Below are positions 34,013 to 42,792 of a DNA stretch of 46,620 nt, piece after piece. Position numbers and translations under genes: made by a program. How positions within the stretch are numbered: position 1 is the stretch's first letter; each line of letters starts with the position of its first letter. The DNA lies in the NCBI GenBank assembly GCA_934402055.1, contig CAKRTC010000013.1, positions 1-46,620 on the forward strand, given 5' to 3'. The stretch is from an uncultured Lachnospiraceae bacterium. Lineage in GTDB: Bacteria > Bacillota > Clostridia > Lachnospirales > Lachnospiraceae. The notes under the pieces are model-generated. The model had not been told where the DNA came from. It saw only the letters and a program-made list of their open reading frames with translations, and did no database searches.

Positions 34013-34109
34013 GTATGTTTTCAGATATAAGCGTATTTGATAAAAAGTAACAAGAAGTCTTTTATAAATAATTAAAAAACAAGGTCCGAGCATCGGAACG
34101 GAAGGACAG

Positions 34110-35876
34110 ATGTCAAAAATAGATAAGATCAAAGACAAAATAAAAAGCTTTAAGCTCTTACACAGCAGAAAGGCAATAGTGGTAATTACTCTTATTGTGA
34201 TACTGCTTTGTGTTATCGTTGCCTTAAAGATAAAACATGACAGGCAGAATATGAGTATGGACGATATGCCTGACGGCGGAAGTGTCGGTATGGTTATGCG
34301 CGGAGACATTTCCAATGAGCTTAGCTCCTCCGGCACCCTGTCTCCCAAGAATACCTACAGCATCACCTCACTTGTGAGCGGAGAGATCATAGAGGCGGAT
34401 TTTGAAGAGGGCGATCAGGTGACTGAGGGACAGACTCTCTTTGTCATAGATACCTCTGAGATAAGCTCGGATATAGAAGCTGCCGAAAGAAACCTTGAAA
34501 AGGCTCAGAAGAACTATGACGATGCCATGAAGGATCGTTCAGAGTCTCTTTCCAAGCTCAGTAAAGGCATAATACGCTCAACTGCTGCCGGATATGTCAA
34601 GAATATTACTCTCAAGGACGGGGATGCGGTGTCTGCCGAGGCCGAGATTGCAGATCTGTATAACGATGCTCAGATGTCATTCCGTGCTGCATTTCTTGAC
34701 ACCGATGCGGCAAGACTCGGTGTGGGACAGGATATGTTTGTCGAGATAAACGATACCGGAGAGGTTATCCCGGGCAAAATACTTTCCATAAGCGATCTTA
34801 CCGAGGTTTTGGACGGCGGCATCCCGGTAAAATACGTTGAGATATATGTAACCAATCCGGGAGGGCTCACGAGTGCCGATACCGCAAATGCTTATATGGG
34901 TGACGTGAGGTCCTTAAGCAGCGGTGCATTCAAAGCAATGAAGAGCGACAAGCTCAAGGCAGATGTTCCTGTAAATGTAGAGGTCGGTACGGTGCTTATA
35001 CACGAGGGTCAGTACGTATCCGTCGGAACTCCGCTCTTTACGGTCAAGAAGGATTCCCTTGAGGATGCCATTAAGAATGTAAATGACACTGCCGAGCAGG
35101 CAGAGGATGCGCTTAAGAGCGCAGAGGACCAGAAGACCAAACTTGACGATACAATAGACCGTTATACCATTACTGCACCTATATCCGGTCAAGTCATCAG
35201 CAAGGACCTTAAGGCAGGCGATAAGGTGAACAGTGCCAATTCCACTACCTCACAGCTTGCATTGATCTACGATCTTTCGGAGCTTACCTTCCAGATGAGC
35301 ATTGACGAACTTGATATAAGCAAGGTCAAGGCATGGCAGAGAGTAGAGGTAACGGCTGATGCAATAACTGACAAGACCTATCAGGGACATGTATCGAATG
35401 TAAGCCTCAAGGGTACTGCTCAGAACGGAATAACCACTTATCCCGTAGTAGTCAAGCTGGATGAGAGTGAGGGTCTGCTGCCCGGCATGAATGTTACAGG
35501 CGTCATCAAGCTTGAAGAAGCAAGCGATACTCTCTATGTTCCGTCGGGAGCTTTGCAGAGGGGTGATCTTGTCTATGTCAAGAATGAAAGTCTGACCGCA
35601 GACAACGATACGGCTTCGACAGGAACAGACTATACCGGTGATGATTTTGCAGCCGATTCGGACAGTGATACAGGCTTCAGCGAGAGCTTCGAAGCTTATG
35701 ATGTTCCTGAGGGCTTTACTGCCGTCAAGGTCAAGACAGGCATCATATCTGATCAGTTTGTCGAGATACTTGAGGGACTAAGCGAAGGACAGGAGGTATA
35801 CGTCAAGGATACAGCCTCGGATGATATGTTCGGCGGAGATATGTTTATGTATGGGGGTCCGGGATACTACGGCTAA
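34110..35876 (+). CDS. HlyD/MacA-like membrane-fusion (adaptor) protein
   Basis: A 588-residue adaptor with one N-terminal TM helix (about residues 21-41), a barrel-sandwich hybrid (lipoyl-like) half near residue 70-115, coiled-coil segments at about 118-150 (IEAAERNLEKAQKNYDDAMK) and 325-355, a second lipoyl half (ITAPISGQVISKDLKAGDKV) and a beta-barrel/membrane-proximal domain. At 588 residues it is longer than usual MacA proteins. The extra length includes an acidic Asp/Ser/Thr insertion (about 495-530) and a Gly-rich tail (GGDMFMYGGPGYYG). In Gram-positive bacteria such adaptors join MacB-type permeases to export peptides or lipids. RBS GGAAGGAC. Confidence 0.88.
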   Translation: MSKIDKIKDKIKSFKLLHSRKAIVVITLIVILLCVIVALKIKHDRQNMSMDDMPDGGSVGMVMRGDISNELSSSGTLSPKNTYSITSLVSGEIIEADFEEGDQVTEGQTLFVIDTSEISSDIEAAERNLEKAQKNYDDAMKDRSESLSKLSKGIIRSTAAGYVKNITLKDGDAVSAEAEIADLYNDAQMSFRAAFLDTDAARLGVGQDMFVEINDTGEVIPGKILSISDLTEVLDGGIPVKYVEIYVTNPGGLTSADTANAYMGDVRSLSSGAFKAMKSDKLKADVPVNVEVGTVLIHEGQYVSVGTPLFTVKKDSLEDAIKNVNDTAEQAEDALKSAEDQKTKLDDTIDRYTITAPISGQVISKDLKAGDKVNSANSTTSQLALIYDLSELTFQMSIDELDISKVKAWQRVEVTADAITDKTYQGHVSNVSLKGTAQNGITTYPVVVKLDESEGLLPGMNVTGVIKLEEASDTLYVPSGALQRGDLVYVKNESLTADNDTASTGTDYTGDDFAADSDSDTGFSESFEAYDVPEGFTAVKVKTGIISDQFVEILEGLSEGQEVYVKDTASDDMFGGDMFMYGGPGYYG

Positions 35877-35917
35877 AACATATAGTGTCGCGATTTATCG
35901 GCATTCGACGTATAGCT

Positions 35918-35946
35918 CATTATTACCGGCTTTTTTCGGCATAATG
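35918..35946 (+). terminator. Imperfect hairpin between adaptor and ATPase genes
   Basis: CATTATTACCG and CGGCATAATG pair imperfectly around a T-rich loop. No T run follows. It may mark an internal processing or attenuation site in the operon. Confidence 0.3.
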
Positions 35947-36018
35947 ACAGAAAGAGTGTTTTGCATAACAGATATATAGTTGTTGCAGCCACGAGAAAGC
36001 AGAATATACGTAGAATTA

Positions 36019-36801
36019 ATGAACGAAGCATTTACAGAAAAAAACAATACTGATAAGGTGATCGAGACAGTAAAGACCGTAGGAATTGAGACAGCTATGG
36101 ATACGCCACTCATCCGTCTTGTAGATATTCATAAGACCTACAAGATGGGAGATGAGGAGGTACATGCCAATGACGGTATTACCCTCGATATAGCACGCGG
36201 CGAGTTCGTAGCCATAGTCGGAAAATCCGGTTCCGGCAAGTCTACGCTTATGAATATTATAGGTGCCCTGGATGTGCCTACAAGCGGCAGCTATATTTTG
36301 AACGGTATAGATACCGGCAGGATGAGTGATGACAAGCTGGCAGAGGTACGAAACAAGATGATAGGCTTCGTATTTCAGCAGTACAATCTGCTCCCCAAGC
36401 TGAGTGTGCTTGAAAATGTTGAGCTCCCACTGATGTACCAGGGGGTTAAGGAAAAGGAGCGCCGTGAGCGGGCCCTGGAGCAGCTTCAAAAGGTCGGTCT
36501 GGGAGATAAGGCCAACAATCTGCCTAAGCAGCTCTCCGGAGGTCAGCAGCAGAGAGTATCTATAGCAAGAGCACTTGTGGGCAGACCTTCGCTGATATTG
36601 GCGGATGAGCCTACCGGAGCACTTGATTCCAAGACTTCCAAGGAAGTGCTCGGCTTTATAAAGCAACTCAACGCCGAAGGCAACACGGTGATCATGATCA
36701 CTCATGATCCTTCCATAGCCATGAACGCAAAGCGAATAGTTAATATCATTGACGGTAAGGTCACATTTGACGGAAGTACGGAGGAATATGCAGAGCTTTA
36801 A
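36019..36801 (+). CDS. MacB-type ABC transporter ATP-binding protein
   Basis: An ABC ATPase of the MacB/LolD/SalX family (about 260 residues from ATG 36019). Seen: Walker A GKSGSGKST, Q-loop FVFQQYNLLPKLSVLENVEL, signature LSGGQQQRVSIARAL, Walker B LILADEPTGALDSKTS, H-loop MITHD. Start uncertain: homologues usually begin just before LIRLVDIHKTY, which fits ATG 36097. A TTG at 35980 would add 13 residues at the front, and none of the three has a strong RBS. It works with the permease encoded next, whose start lies inside this gene. Confidence 0.92.
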   Translation: MNEAFTEKNNTDKVIETVKTVGIETAMDTPLIRLVDIHKTYKMGDEEVHANDGITLDIARGEFVAIVGKSGSGKSTLMNIIGALDVPTSGSYILNGIDTGRMSDDKLAEVRNKMIGFVFQQYNLLPKLSVLENVELPLMYQGVKEKERRERALEQLQKVGLGDKANNLPKQLSGGQQQRVSIARALVGRPSLILADEPTGALDSKTSKEVLGFIKQLNAEGNTVIMITHDPSIAMNAKRIVNIIDGKVTFDGSTEEYAEL

Positions 36802-37963
36802 AATGGCAATAAGATCTATAGCCTCTAACAAGCTGCGCTCATTTCTTACCATGCTGGGTATCATTATCGGCGTTGCTTCTGTTATAATACTGGTGTCGCT
36901 GGTGACCGGATATATGAATTCCATGATCAACAGCTTCAACGATATGGGCGTGGATCAGATAGATGTAACTGTTACAAATACACCATCGAGATCCCTTGAG
37001 CCTGAGGATATGTATGCATTCTATGAGGAACACAGGGACGAATTTCGTGCCATGACACCCTCTGTATCCATGTCGGCTAAGATAAAGAGCGGCAACCAAA
37101 CGCTTAATTATACCAATATAGGTGGCTACTCCGAGGATTACCTCAGCATGAAGGGCTATAAGCTTGCTGCAGGCCGTAACATATCCTATGCCGATCTTGC
37201 AGGAAGCCGAAATACGGCGCTCCTTGGATATTATCCCGCATGGTATATGTTCGGAAGCCCAAAGGCTGCTGTAAATCAGAAGATCAAGCTTAACGGTTCT
37301 ATATTTACCGTGGTTGGTGTTGTGGAACGTCAGGATCAGGAGATGCTCACGGAGGGCGGAGCGGATGATTTTCTGTGGATGCCTTATACCTCTGCTGCCA
37401 AGCTCAACCAGCAGCGTAAGATAGACTCTTACATAATGGCGGTCAGAGATACGGATAAGGCTGCGGAATGTACCACTCTTATCGAGGATTATCTTCAGGA
37501 TATATTTAAGAGCAGCGACCTGTTCTTCGTTTATGCCAACTCCTCCATGCTCAAGGAACTTAACAATATGATCAAGCAGATGTCTCTTATGCTCGGCGGT
37601 ATTGCCGGAATATCACTGCTTGTTGCAGGCATAGGTGTAATGAATATCATGCTTGTATCGGTAACCGAGAGAACAAGGGAAATAGGCATACGTAAGGCAC
37701 TCGGAGCAAAGCAAAGTGCTATACTTACGCAGTTTATCATTGAGGCAGCAGTCACCTCTACTATAGGCGGGCTTATAGGCATAGGAGTAGGTGCGGTATT
37801 TACGGCGGTTATAAGCAGCTTTGTAGGTTTCAAGGCAACACCTACTTTCGGTGCGGTGCTCATATCATTCTCGGTGTCGGTAGGAGTAGGACTGCTGTTC
37901 GGCTATATGCCGGCGAAGAGAGCGGCAAAGCTCAATCCTATTGACGCTTTGAGGAGCGAATGA
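36788..37963 (+). CDS. MacB-type FtsX-like ABC permease
   Basis: A 391-residue permease with the MacB architecture: one N-terminal TM (LTMLGIIIGVASVIILVSLV, about 18-38), a large extracytoplasmic MacB_PCD domain (about 40-265), then three C-terminal TM helices (FtsX domain, SVTERTREIGIRKALGAK between the first two). ATG 36788 is chosen for GGAGG at 36780-36784; an upstream start at 36749 lacks an RBS. It overlaps the ATPase by 14 bases. Such permeases use a mechanotransmission mechanism to push substrates out, and cargo here is unknown. Confidence 0.93.
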   Translation: MQSFKMAIRSIASNKLRSFLTMLGIIIGVASVIILVSLVTGYMNSMINSFNDMGVDQIDVTVTNTPSRSLEPEDMYAFYEEHRDEFRAMTPSVSMSAKIKSGNQTLNYTNIGGYSEDYLSMKGYKLAAGRNISYADLAGSRNTALLGYYPAWYMFGSPKAAVNQKIKLNGSIFTVVGVVERQDQEMLTEGGADDFLWMPYTSAAKLNQQRKIDSYIMAVRDTDKAAECTTLIEDYLQDIFKSSDLFFVYANSSMLKELNNMIKQMSLMLGGIAGISLLVAGIGVMNIMLVSVTERTREIGIRKALGAKQSAILTQFIIEAAVTSTIGGLIGIGVGAVFTAVISSFVGFKATPTFGAVLISFSVSVGVGLLFGYMPAKRAAKLNPIDALRSE

Positions 37964-38025
37964 TTCGATCTCATGATCGTTCATTAATAAAACAATAAGC
38001 AAATTTTTGCGGTTTAGGAGGAAAA

Positions 38026-38916
38026 ATGTTTATCTTTCCAGTCTTTTTATTAATACTTTTCATACTTTTGATTCTTCTTATCGTGTGCAATATATGCATA
38101 GTTCCGCAGGCAAATGCCTGGATAGTGGAACGCCTCGGTAAATATCAGGGCACCTGGGAGGCAGGTCTGCATGTCAAGGTTCCTTTTATCGACAGAGTCG
38201 TTAAAAAGGTGTCCCTTAAGGAGCAGGTGGCAGACTTTGAGCCGCAGCCGGTTATAACCAAGGATAACGTAACCATGATGGTCGATTCCGTAGTATTCTT
38301 CAGCATTTTCGATCCTAAGTGCTTTGCTTACGGCGTTGAGCGTCCTGTTGCAGCTATTGAGAACCTCTCTGCAACAACACTCAGAAACATTGTAGGTTCC
38401 ATGACTCTCGACGAGACACTCACAGGCCGTGATCAGATCAACGGTCAGATAACCTCCATACTTGATGAAGCTACGGATAAATACGGCATAAAGGTAAGTC
38501 GTGTAGAGGTTAAGAATATCGATCCGCCGAGATCAATCAAGGAAGCCATGGAGAAGCAGATGAAGGCAGAGCGAGAGAAGCGTGAGGCCATCCTTACCGC
38601 AGAGGGTAAGAAACAGTCTGCAATCACTCTTGCAGAGGGTGAAAAGGAAGCGGCTATACTTCGTGCTGACGCCGTTAAGGAGCAGCGTATCCGTGAGGCT
38701 CAGGGTGAGGCCGAGGCCTTGCTTGCAGTTCAGCGTGCAAAGGCAGAGGGTATCAGACTTATCAATGAAGCCGATCCTTCCAGCAAATATCTCGCTATTC
38801 GTTCTTATGAGGCGGCAGAGCGCATGGCAGACGGTCAGGCAACCAAGCTTGTTGTTCCTTCGGATATTGCAAACCTTTCCGCAACCCTCAAGGCTATAAA
38901 GGAGACTGTTGAATAA
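38026..38916 (+). CDS. SPFH/Band-7 (stomatin-like) membrane protein
   Basis: A 296-residue protein with one N-terminal hydrophobic helix (residues 3-27), an SPFH domain (about 28-190; NAWIVERLGKYQGTWEAGLH, KDNVTMMVDSVVFFSI, LDETLTGRDQINGQ) and a C-terminal Glu/Lys/Ala-rich coiled coil (about 190-260) ending in a family-typical SSKYLAIRSYEA. Family members form oligomeric scaffolds in membrane microdomains and influence proteases and membrane quality control. It overlaps the next gene by one base, at the position where an NfeD-type partner is usual. RBS AGGAGG before ATG 38026. Confidence 0.92.
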   Translation: MFIFPVFLLILFILLILLIVCNICIVPQANAWIVERLGKYQGTWEAGLHVKVPFIDRVVKKVSLKEQVADFEPQPVITKDNVTMMVDSVVFFSIFDPKCFAYGVERPVAAIENLSATTLRNIVGSMTLDETLTGRDQINGQITSILDEATDKYGIKVSRVEVKNIDPPRSIKEAMEKQMKAEREKREAILTAEGKKQSAITLAEGEKEAAILRADAVKEQRIREAQGEAEALLAVQRAKAEGIRLINEADPSSKYLAIRSYEAAERMADGQATKLVVPSDIANLSATLKAIKETVE

Positions 38917-39347
38917 TGTCCGGCGTTATAATAATCCTATTTATTATATTCATCGTGCTCAAAAACAAGAACCTGAATATGGCAAATAATAAGCGCAGAA
39001 ATCTCTACGGACAGCTTAAAGAGACTGCGCAGAATGATTATGCAAATGTTTCAGCCGAGGATTATGACATATTGCAGGATCGTGACACCAAGAGTTCAGG
39101 TGTAAAGTTTGACGGCAGCGGATTCGGTAAAGCCGGTAAAGTCGGAAAGCGCAGCAAGCCTAAGGGAAACGGTGTCGCACATCTACGAGGCTCGGAATCC
39201 AAAGCCTATAGATTAGAGGACAGAGAGCATGACTGGCTTGCAATGCAGCTTAGGGAAGAAGCCCGCATGAAGCAGAATATAGACAGTGAGATGCTTGATC
39301 TCAAGAAAGAACATCTTAGAGAGCACCGAAAGATACATTTTGGGTGA
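38916..39347 (+). CDS. Small membrane-anchored partner of SPFH protein, unknown
   Basis: A 143-residue protein with one N-terminal TM helix (MSGVIIILFIIFIVLKNK) and a charged, Gly/Lys-rich cytoplasmic region with an acidic/basic helical C-terminus (about 98-143). It shows no similarity I recognise and lacks the OB-fold of NfeD. Translational overlap with the SPFH gene (TAATG) suggests the two act together. Function unknown. Confidence 0.75.
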   Translation: MSGVIIILFIIFIVLKNKNLNMANNKRRNLYGQLKETAQNDYANVSAEDYDILQDRDTKSSGVKFDGSGFGKAGKVGKRSKPKGNGVAHLRGSESKAYRLEDREHDWLAMQLREEARMKQNIDSEMLDLKKEHLREHRKIHFG

Positions 39348-39385
39348 AATCTTATGCTTCTAAAGCATATTTAATAGATGATAAT

Positions 39386-39460
39386 AAAAGGACCAATAAG
39401 TGGTTAGCTCTTAATGGGCTACAATTGCCGGTAGGCTAACTCGCTATGGTCCTTTTAAAT
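39386..39460 (+). terminator. Long hairpin terminator after SPFH operon
   Basis: AAAAGGACCA (39386-39395) pairs with TGGTCCTTTT (39447-39456), and inside it GTTAGC (39403-39408) pairs with GCTAAC (39435-39440), leaving a 26-base apical region. The outer arm ends in TTTT, so it should terminate rightward; its symmetry would also allow leftward termination. The two-tier stem is longer than usual intrinsic terminators. Confidence 0.6.
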
Positions 39461-39504
39461 AGGATAGCATATACTGTTAAAAAACAATATAAATTTTTAT
39501 AAAA

Positions 39505-39549
39505 TAAACCACCGCAGCCCAGCTAAATATATAAGTCTGAACTGCGGTT
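39505..39549 (-). terminator. Terminator of pdxST
   Basis: On the minus strand, ACCGCAG (complement of 39542-39548) pairs with CTGCGGT (complement of 39511-39517) and is followed by GGTTTATTTTA. It lies just beyond the pdxT stop. Confidence 0.6.
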
Positions 39550-39553
39550 CTTT

Positions 39554-40147
39554 TTATCGGCTTAGATAATTTTGAATCATTTCAATAAAGTTCTCATGTA
39601 TCCTTGTGTCTGTATCAAGCTCAGGGTGAAATGCGAATGCAAGCTGATTCTTATATCTGATACCGACGATACGATCCTGTACAACACTGAGGATCTCAGG
39701 GGTATTTCCGGCAGTATCGCTATGAATGGCATCAACATAAGGCGCACGCACGAAGGTCATAGGAACTTGTCCGATTCCGGCAACATTATCTTCCGTATGG
39801 AAGCTTCCGAGCTGTCTGCCGTAAGCATTACGTCTGACAGTCACAGGGATAGTCGCAAGATCTGTTTCGTTCTGTCCTGCAATGTCTGAAGCGAGCAGTA
39901 TCATACCGGCACAGGTTGCAAGAACAGGGATGCCTGACAGTATCTTTTCCCTAAGAGGCTCAAACATACCGAGATCGTGAAGGAGTTTACCTTGTACTGT
40001 GCTTTCACCGCCCGGCAATATTATTCCGTCAAAATCTTTCTGCAGATCGGATGCCTGTCTTAACTCGATAGTATCAACTCCAAGCCTATTAAGCATATGC
40101 TCATGTTCTATAAATGCTCCTTGCAGAGCAAGTACCGCAACAGTCAT
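39554..40147 (-). CDS. pdxT: PLP synthase glutaminase subunit PdxT
   Basis: A 197-residue class-I glutamine amidotransferase that makes ammonia for pyridoxal-phosphate synthesis by PdxS. Seen: LPGGESTVQGKLLHDLG, the catalytic nucleophile in VLATCAGMILL (Cys79), and FHPELDTD with His174 and Glu176. Length is typical. It lies one base after the pdxS stop on the same strand, so the two are co-transcribed from the divergent promoter at 41030. Confidence 0.97.
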   Translation of the reverse strand: MTVAVLALQGAFIEHEHMLNRLGVDTIELRQASDLQKDFDGIILPGGESTVQGKLLHDLGMFEPLREKILSGIPVLATCAGMILLASDIAGQNETDLATIPVTVRRNAYGRQLGSFHTEDNVAGIGQVPMTFVRAPYVDAIHSDTAGNTPEILSVVQDRIVGIRYKNQLAFAFHPELDTDTRIHENFIEMIQNYLSR

Positions 40148-40148
40148 A

Positions 40149-41030
40149 TTATTTTCCTCTTTCCGCCATGAGAAGTGCTATTTCCTGCTCATTTATGCCG
40201 ACCATAGCCTCACCGAGATCAGAAGAAAGCTCTGCAATCAGCTTGGCATCCGTATAGTTTGTGACAGCCTGAACAATAGCTGCGGCACGTTTAGCAGGAT
40301 TGCCGGATTTGAAGATACCGGAACCAACAAAGACACCTTCAGCACCTAACTGCATCATAAGAGCTGCATCCGCAGGAGTTGCAACACCGCCTGCAGCAAA
40401 ATTAACAACAGGAAGCTTTCCGTTTTCATGTACATATTCTACAAGCTCATAAGGAACCTGCAGCTGTTTTGCTGCTTCATAGAGTTCATCTGTACGCATG
40501 CTTACAAGCTTTGCGATCTCGCTGTTCATTTTACGCATGTGGCGTACCGCCTGAACGATATCGCCTGTTCCCGGCTCGCCCTTTGTACGTATCATTGAAG
40601 CCCCCTCATTGATACGTCTCAAGGCCTCACCGAGATCCTTTGCTCCGCATACAAAAGGAACCTCAAATTCTCTCTTATTGATGTGATATACATCATCGGC
40701 AGGAGAGAGGACTTCACTTTCATCAATATAATCTATCTCGATTGCCTGAAGCACCTGAGCTTCCGCAAAATGTCCTATTCTGCATTTTGCCATAACAGGA
40801 ATGGATACAGCCTCCTGTATACCCTTGATCATCTTAGGATCGCTCATACGGGATACACCGCCCGCTGCACGAATATCCGCCGGGATCCTCTCAAGTGCCA
40901 TGACAGCACAGGCACCGGCAGCCTCAGCAATCTTGGCCTGTTCCGGAGTAGTAACATCCATGATAACTCCGCCCTTTAACATCTGTGCAAGATTTTTATT
41001 TAATTCATAGCGTTCATTTATTGTACTCAT
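40149..41030 (-). CDS. pdxS: PLP synthase subunit PdxS
   Basis: A 293-residue TIM-barrel synthase subunit that forms PLP directly from ribose 5-phosphate, glyceraldehyde 3-phosphate and ammonia. It has the conserved segments KGGVIMDVTTPEQAKIAEAA, ALERIPADIRAAGGV, MAKCRIGHFAEAQ (Lys81) and MIRTKGEPGTGD (Lys149). RBS AAGGAGC lies before the ATG. Expression is probably governed by the MocR-type regulator encoded divergently. Confidence 0.97.
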   Translation of the reverse strand: MSTINERYELNKNLAQMLKGGVIMDVTTPEQAKIAEAAGACAVMALERIPADIRAAGGVSRMSDPKMIKGIQEAVSIPVMAKCRIGHFAEAQVLQAIEIDYIDESEVLSPADDVYHINKREFEVPFVCGAKDLGEALRRINEGASMIRTKGEPGTGDIVQAVRHMRKMNSEIAKLVSMRTDELYEAAKQLQVPYELVEYVHENGKLPVVNFAAGGVATPADAALMMQLGAEGVFVGSGIFKSGNPAKRAAAIVQAVTNYTDAKLIAELSSDLGEAMVGINEQEIALLMAERGK

Positions 41031-41046
41031 CTTGAAGCTCCTTTTA

Positions 41047-41096
41047 TTTACTAATTATTTAGCTGAGAGTATAATGACAAAGTGACTACATAGAAA
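41047..41096. promoter_or_regulatory. Overlapping divergent pdxS / pdxR promoters
   Basis: For the rightward gene, TTTACT (41047-41052), a 17-base spacer and TATAAT (41070-41075). For the leftward gene, TATACT (complement of 41068-41073) with a poor -35, TTTCTA, 17 bases away (complement of 41091-41096). The two -10 elements overlap on opposite strands, so the promoters likely compete, and the weak -35 on the pdxS side fits activation by the MocR regulator. Hexamers are seen; regulation is inferred from known PdxR systems. Confidence 0.5.
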
Positions 41097-41145
41097 TACT
41101 CAGTTAATATATATTCAAAAAGGTCAGGACGGAGAATATAGCGAT

Positions 41146-42600
41146 ATGTTGACATATAATTTTGAAAATATAGGGTCAGATACGCTCTACGGATATTTAT
41201 ATAAATGTATCAAAAATGACATTATTCAAGGGCGGATCAAGAGTGGAGAGAAGCTTCCGTCAAAGCGCGCTCTTGCAAAAAATCTGGCTGTAAGTGTAAT
41301 TACGGTTGAGAATGCCTATGCGCAGCTTGCTGCCGAAGGATATATTCATTCTGTTCCGAAGAGCGGATTTTATGCATCGGATCTTCGTGATGACAGGATG
41401 AATAATGGCAGTATTAATAGTGACAGCATTAATAACGGCAGCATTCTCAGAAAAAGTAAGATATACAGTGACAAGCTTAGTCTCACAGGAGGCAGTAATG
41501 CCTATATTGCGGATTTCACCAGCAATCAGACGGAACAAAGCGCATTTCCTTTTTCTATATGGACCAAGACCATGCGTGCGGTAATGAATGACTATCAGAC
41601 AGAGCTTATGCTCAATCCGCCGTGCGGAGGCGTACTTGAATTAAGGCAGAGTATTGCAGATTATCTGAAGGCGTTTCGTAATATGACTGTAAGACCCGAG
41701 CAGATAATCATAGGAGCCGGAACAGAGTATTTATCAAGCCTGCTTATCCAGCTGCTTGGAAAAAATCTTAATTATTCGGTCGAGAATCCGGGTTATCATA
41801 AGATAGCCAAGATCTACCGCAGCATGGGTGTCAGCTATGAGTATATAGAAATTGAAGAGGACGGACCGAGCGTAGAAGAGCTTGAACAAAAGAATATCAA
41901 TGTGATACATTGTTCGCCCTCGCATCATTACCCGACAGGAAGAGTAATGCCTATCAGCAAACGTTACGAACTGCTCGGATGGGTAACAAGGATGAAGGAC
42001 AGATATATCATAGAGGATGAATACGACAGCGAACTCCGTCTTAACGGTAAGCCCATTCCGTCTCTGCAAAGCATAGATGTATCGGGAAAGGTGATCTATA
42101 TGAACACATTTTCCAAGACACTCTGCTCGACGGTTCGAATCAGTTATATGATACTTCCGGATGAACTGGCGGAACGCTTCTACAGAGAGCTTTCCTTCTA
42201 TTCCTGCACGGTATCTAACTTTGAACAGTACACCTTGTCAGAGTTTATCAATTCCGGAGCCTTTGAAAAGCATATCAACCGCCTCAGAAACTATTACCAG
42301 CAAAAGAGGGACAGGATACTTGAAACCTTTCTCCGAGGTACACTTAAAAATAAAATCACTGTCATGGAAAAGGATGCCGGAGTACATTTCCTGATGAAGG
42401 TGGATACAAAACTTAGCGAAGAAGCATTTTTAGAAAAAATGAAGAGTAAAGGCATCAAGCTTGCTCCGCTTTCTTCTTTCTATCATTCGGACGAAGAGAA
42501 GAGCAGATACGAAAATATCTATGTAATGAACTATTCGTTTGTAAACTGCGAAAAGCTTGATTATGTTGCAAAGCTCATCGGAAGCTATTGTGACGCGTAG
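41146..42600 (+). CDS. pdxR: MocR/PdxR-type PLP-dependent transcriptional regulator
   Basis: A 484-residue fusion of an N-terminal GntR-type winged helix (about residues 1-78; SGEKLPSKRALAKNLAVSVI) and an aminotransferase-class-I-like domain that binds PLP. The PLP lysine is in NTFSKTLCSTVRISYMI (Lys324). The linker between domains contains three imperfect copies of a five-residue unit (NNGSI, NSDSI, NNGSI). It is divergent from pdxS, which is the arrangement of known PdxR regulators: apo-PdxR activates pdxST and PLP binding relieves this. The symbol is given on the basis of this context. RBS GACGGAG. Confidence 0.88.
   Translation: MLTYNFENIGSDTLYGYLYKCIKNDIIQGRIKSGEKLPSKRALAKNLAVSVITVENAYAQLAAEGYIHSVPKSGFYASDLRDDRMNNGSINSDSINNGSILRKSKIYSDKLSLTGGSNAYIADFTSNQTEQSAFPFSIWTKTMRAVMNDYQTELMLNPPCGGVLELRQSIADYLKAFRNMTVRPEQIIIGAGTEYLSSLLIQLLGKNLNYSVENPGYHKIAKIYRSMGVSYEYIEIEEDGPSVEELEQKNINVIHCSPSHHYPTGRVMPISKRYELLGWVTRMKDRYIIEDEYDSELRLNGKPIPSLQSIDVSGKVIYMNTFSKTLCSTVRISYMILPDELAERFYRELSFYSCTVSNFEQYTLSEFINSGAFEKHINRLRNYYQQKRDRILETFLRGTLKNKITVMEKDAGVHFLMKVDTKLSEEAFLEKMKSKGIKLAPLSSFYHSDEEKSRYENIYVMNYSFVNCEKLDYVAKLIGSYCDA
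41400..41446 (+). repeat. Three 15-bp in-frame repeats in regulator linker
   Basis: Three imperfect 15-bp units (consensus AATAAYGGCAGYATT) encode NNGSI, NSDSI and NNGSI in the HTH-to-aminotransferase linker. Repeat number could alter linker length. Confidence 0.6.
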
Positions 42601-42792
42601 ACTGTTTGCTATATGCAAATTGCAGACTATTTGCTGTGATTCGTAGGATTTATGCTGTAAAACATGCTGTAGCTCATAGCTAAGCATGTCATAGATCAGA
42701 TATAAATTAATTTTTAATATCTGACGAAGCATTTTTAAAGCTGTTATGCTTACAGTAGATTCATTTTATGAAAAATAAGAAGGTGATGTTTG
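42601..42792 (+). other. Intergenic region with two hairpins
   Basis: ACATGCT...AGCATGT (42662-42689), with an inner TAGCT/AGCTA stem, forms a compact hairpin, and TCAGATAT...ATATCTGA (42696-42724) a second one over an AT-rich 13-base loop. They may terminate the regulator transcript. Nothing else is recognised. Confidence 0.5.

Noticed and set aside
36016..36939. Minus-strand ORF of 307 codons
   Set aside because: Antisense of the MacB ATPase, whose motifs are complete on the plus strand.
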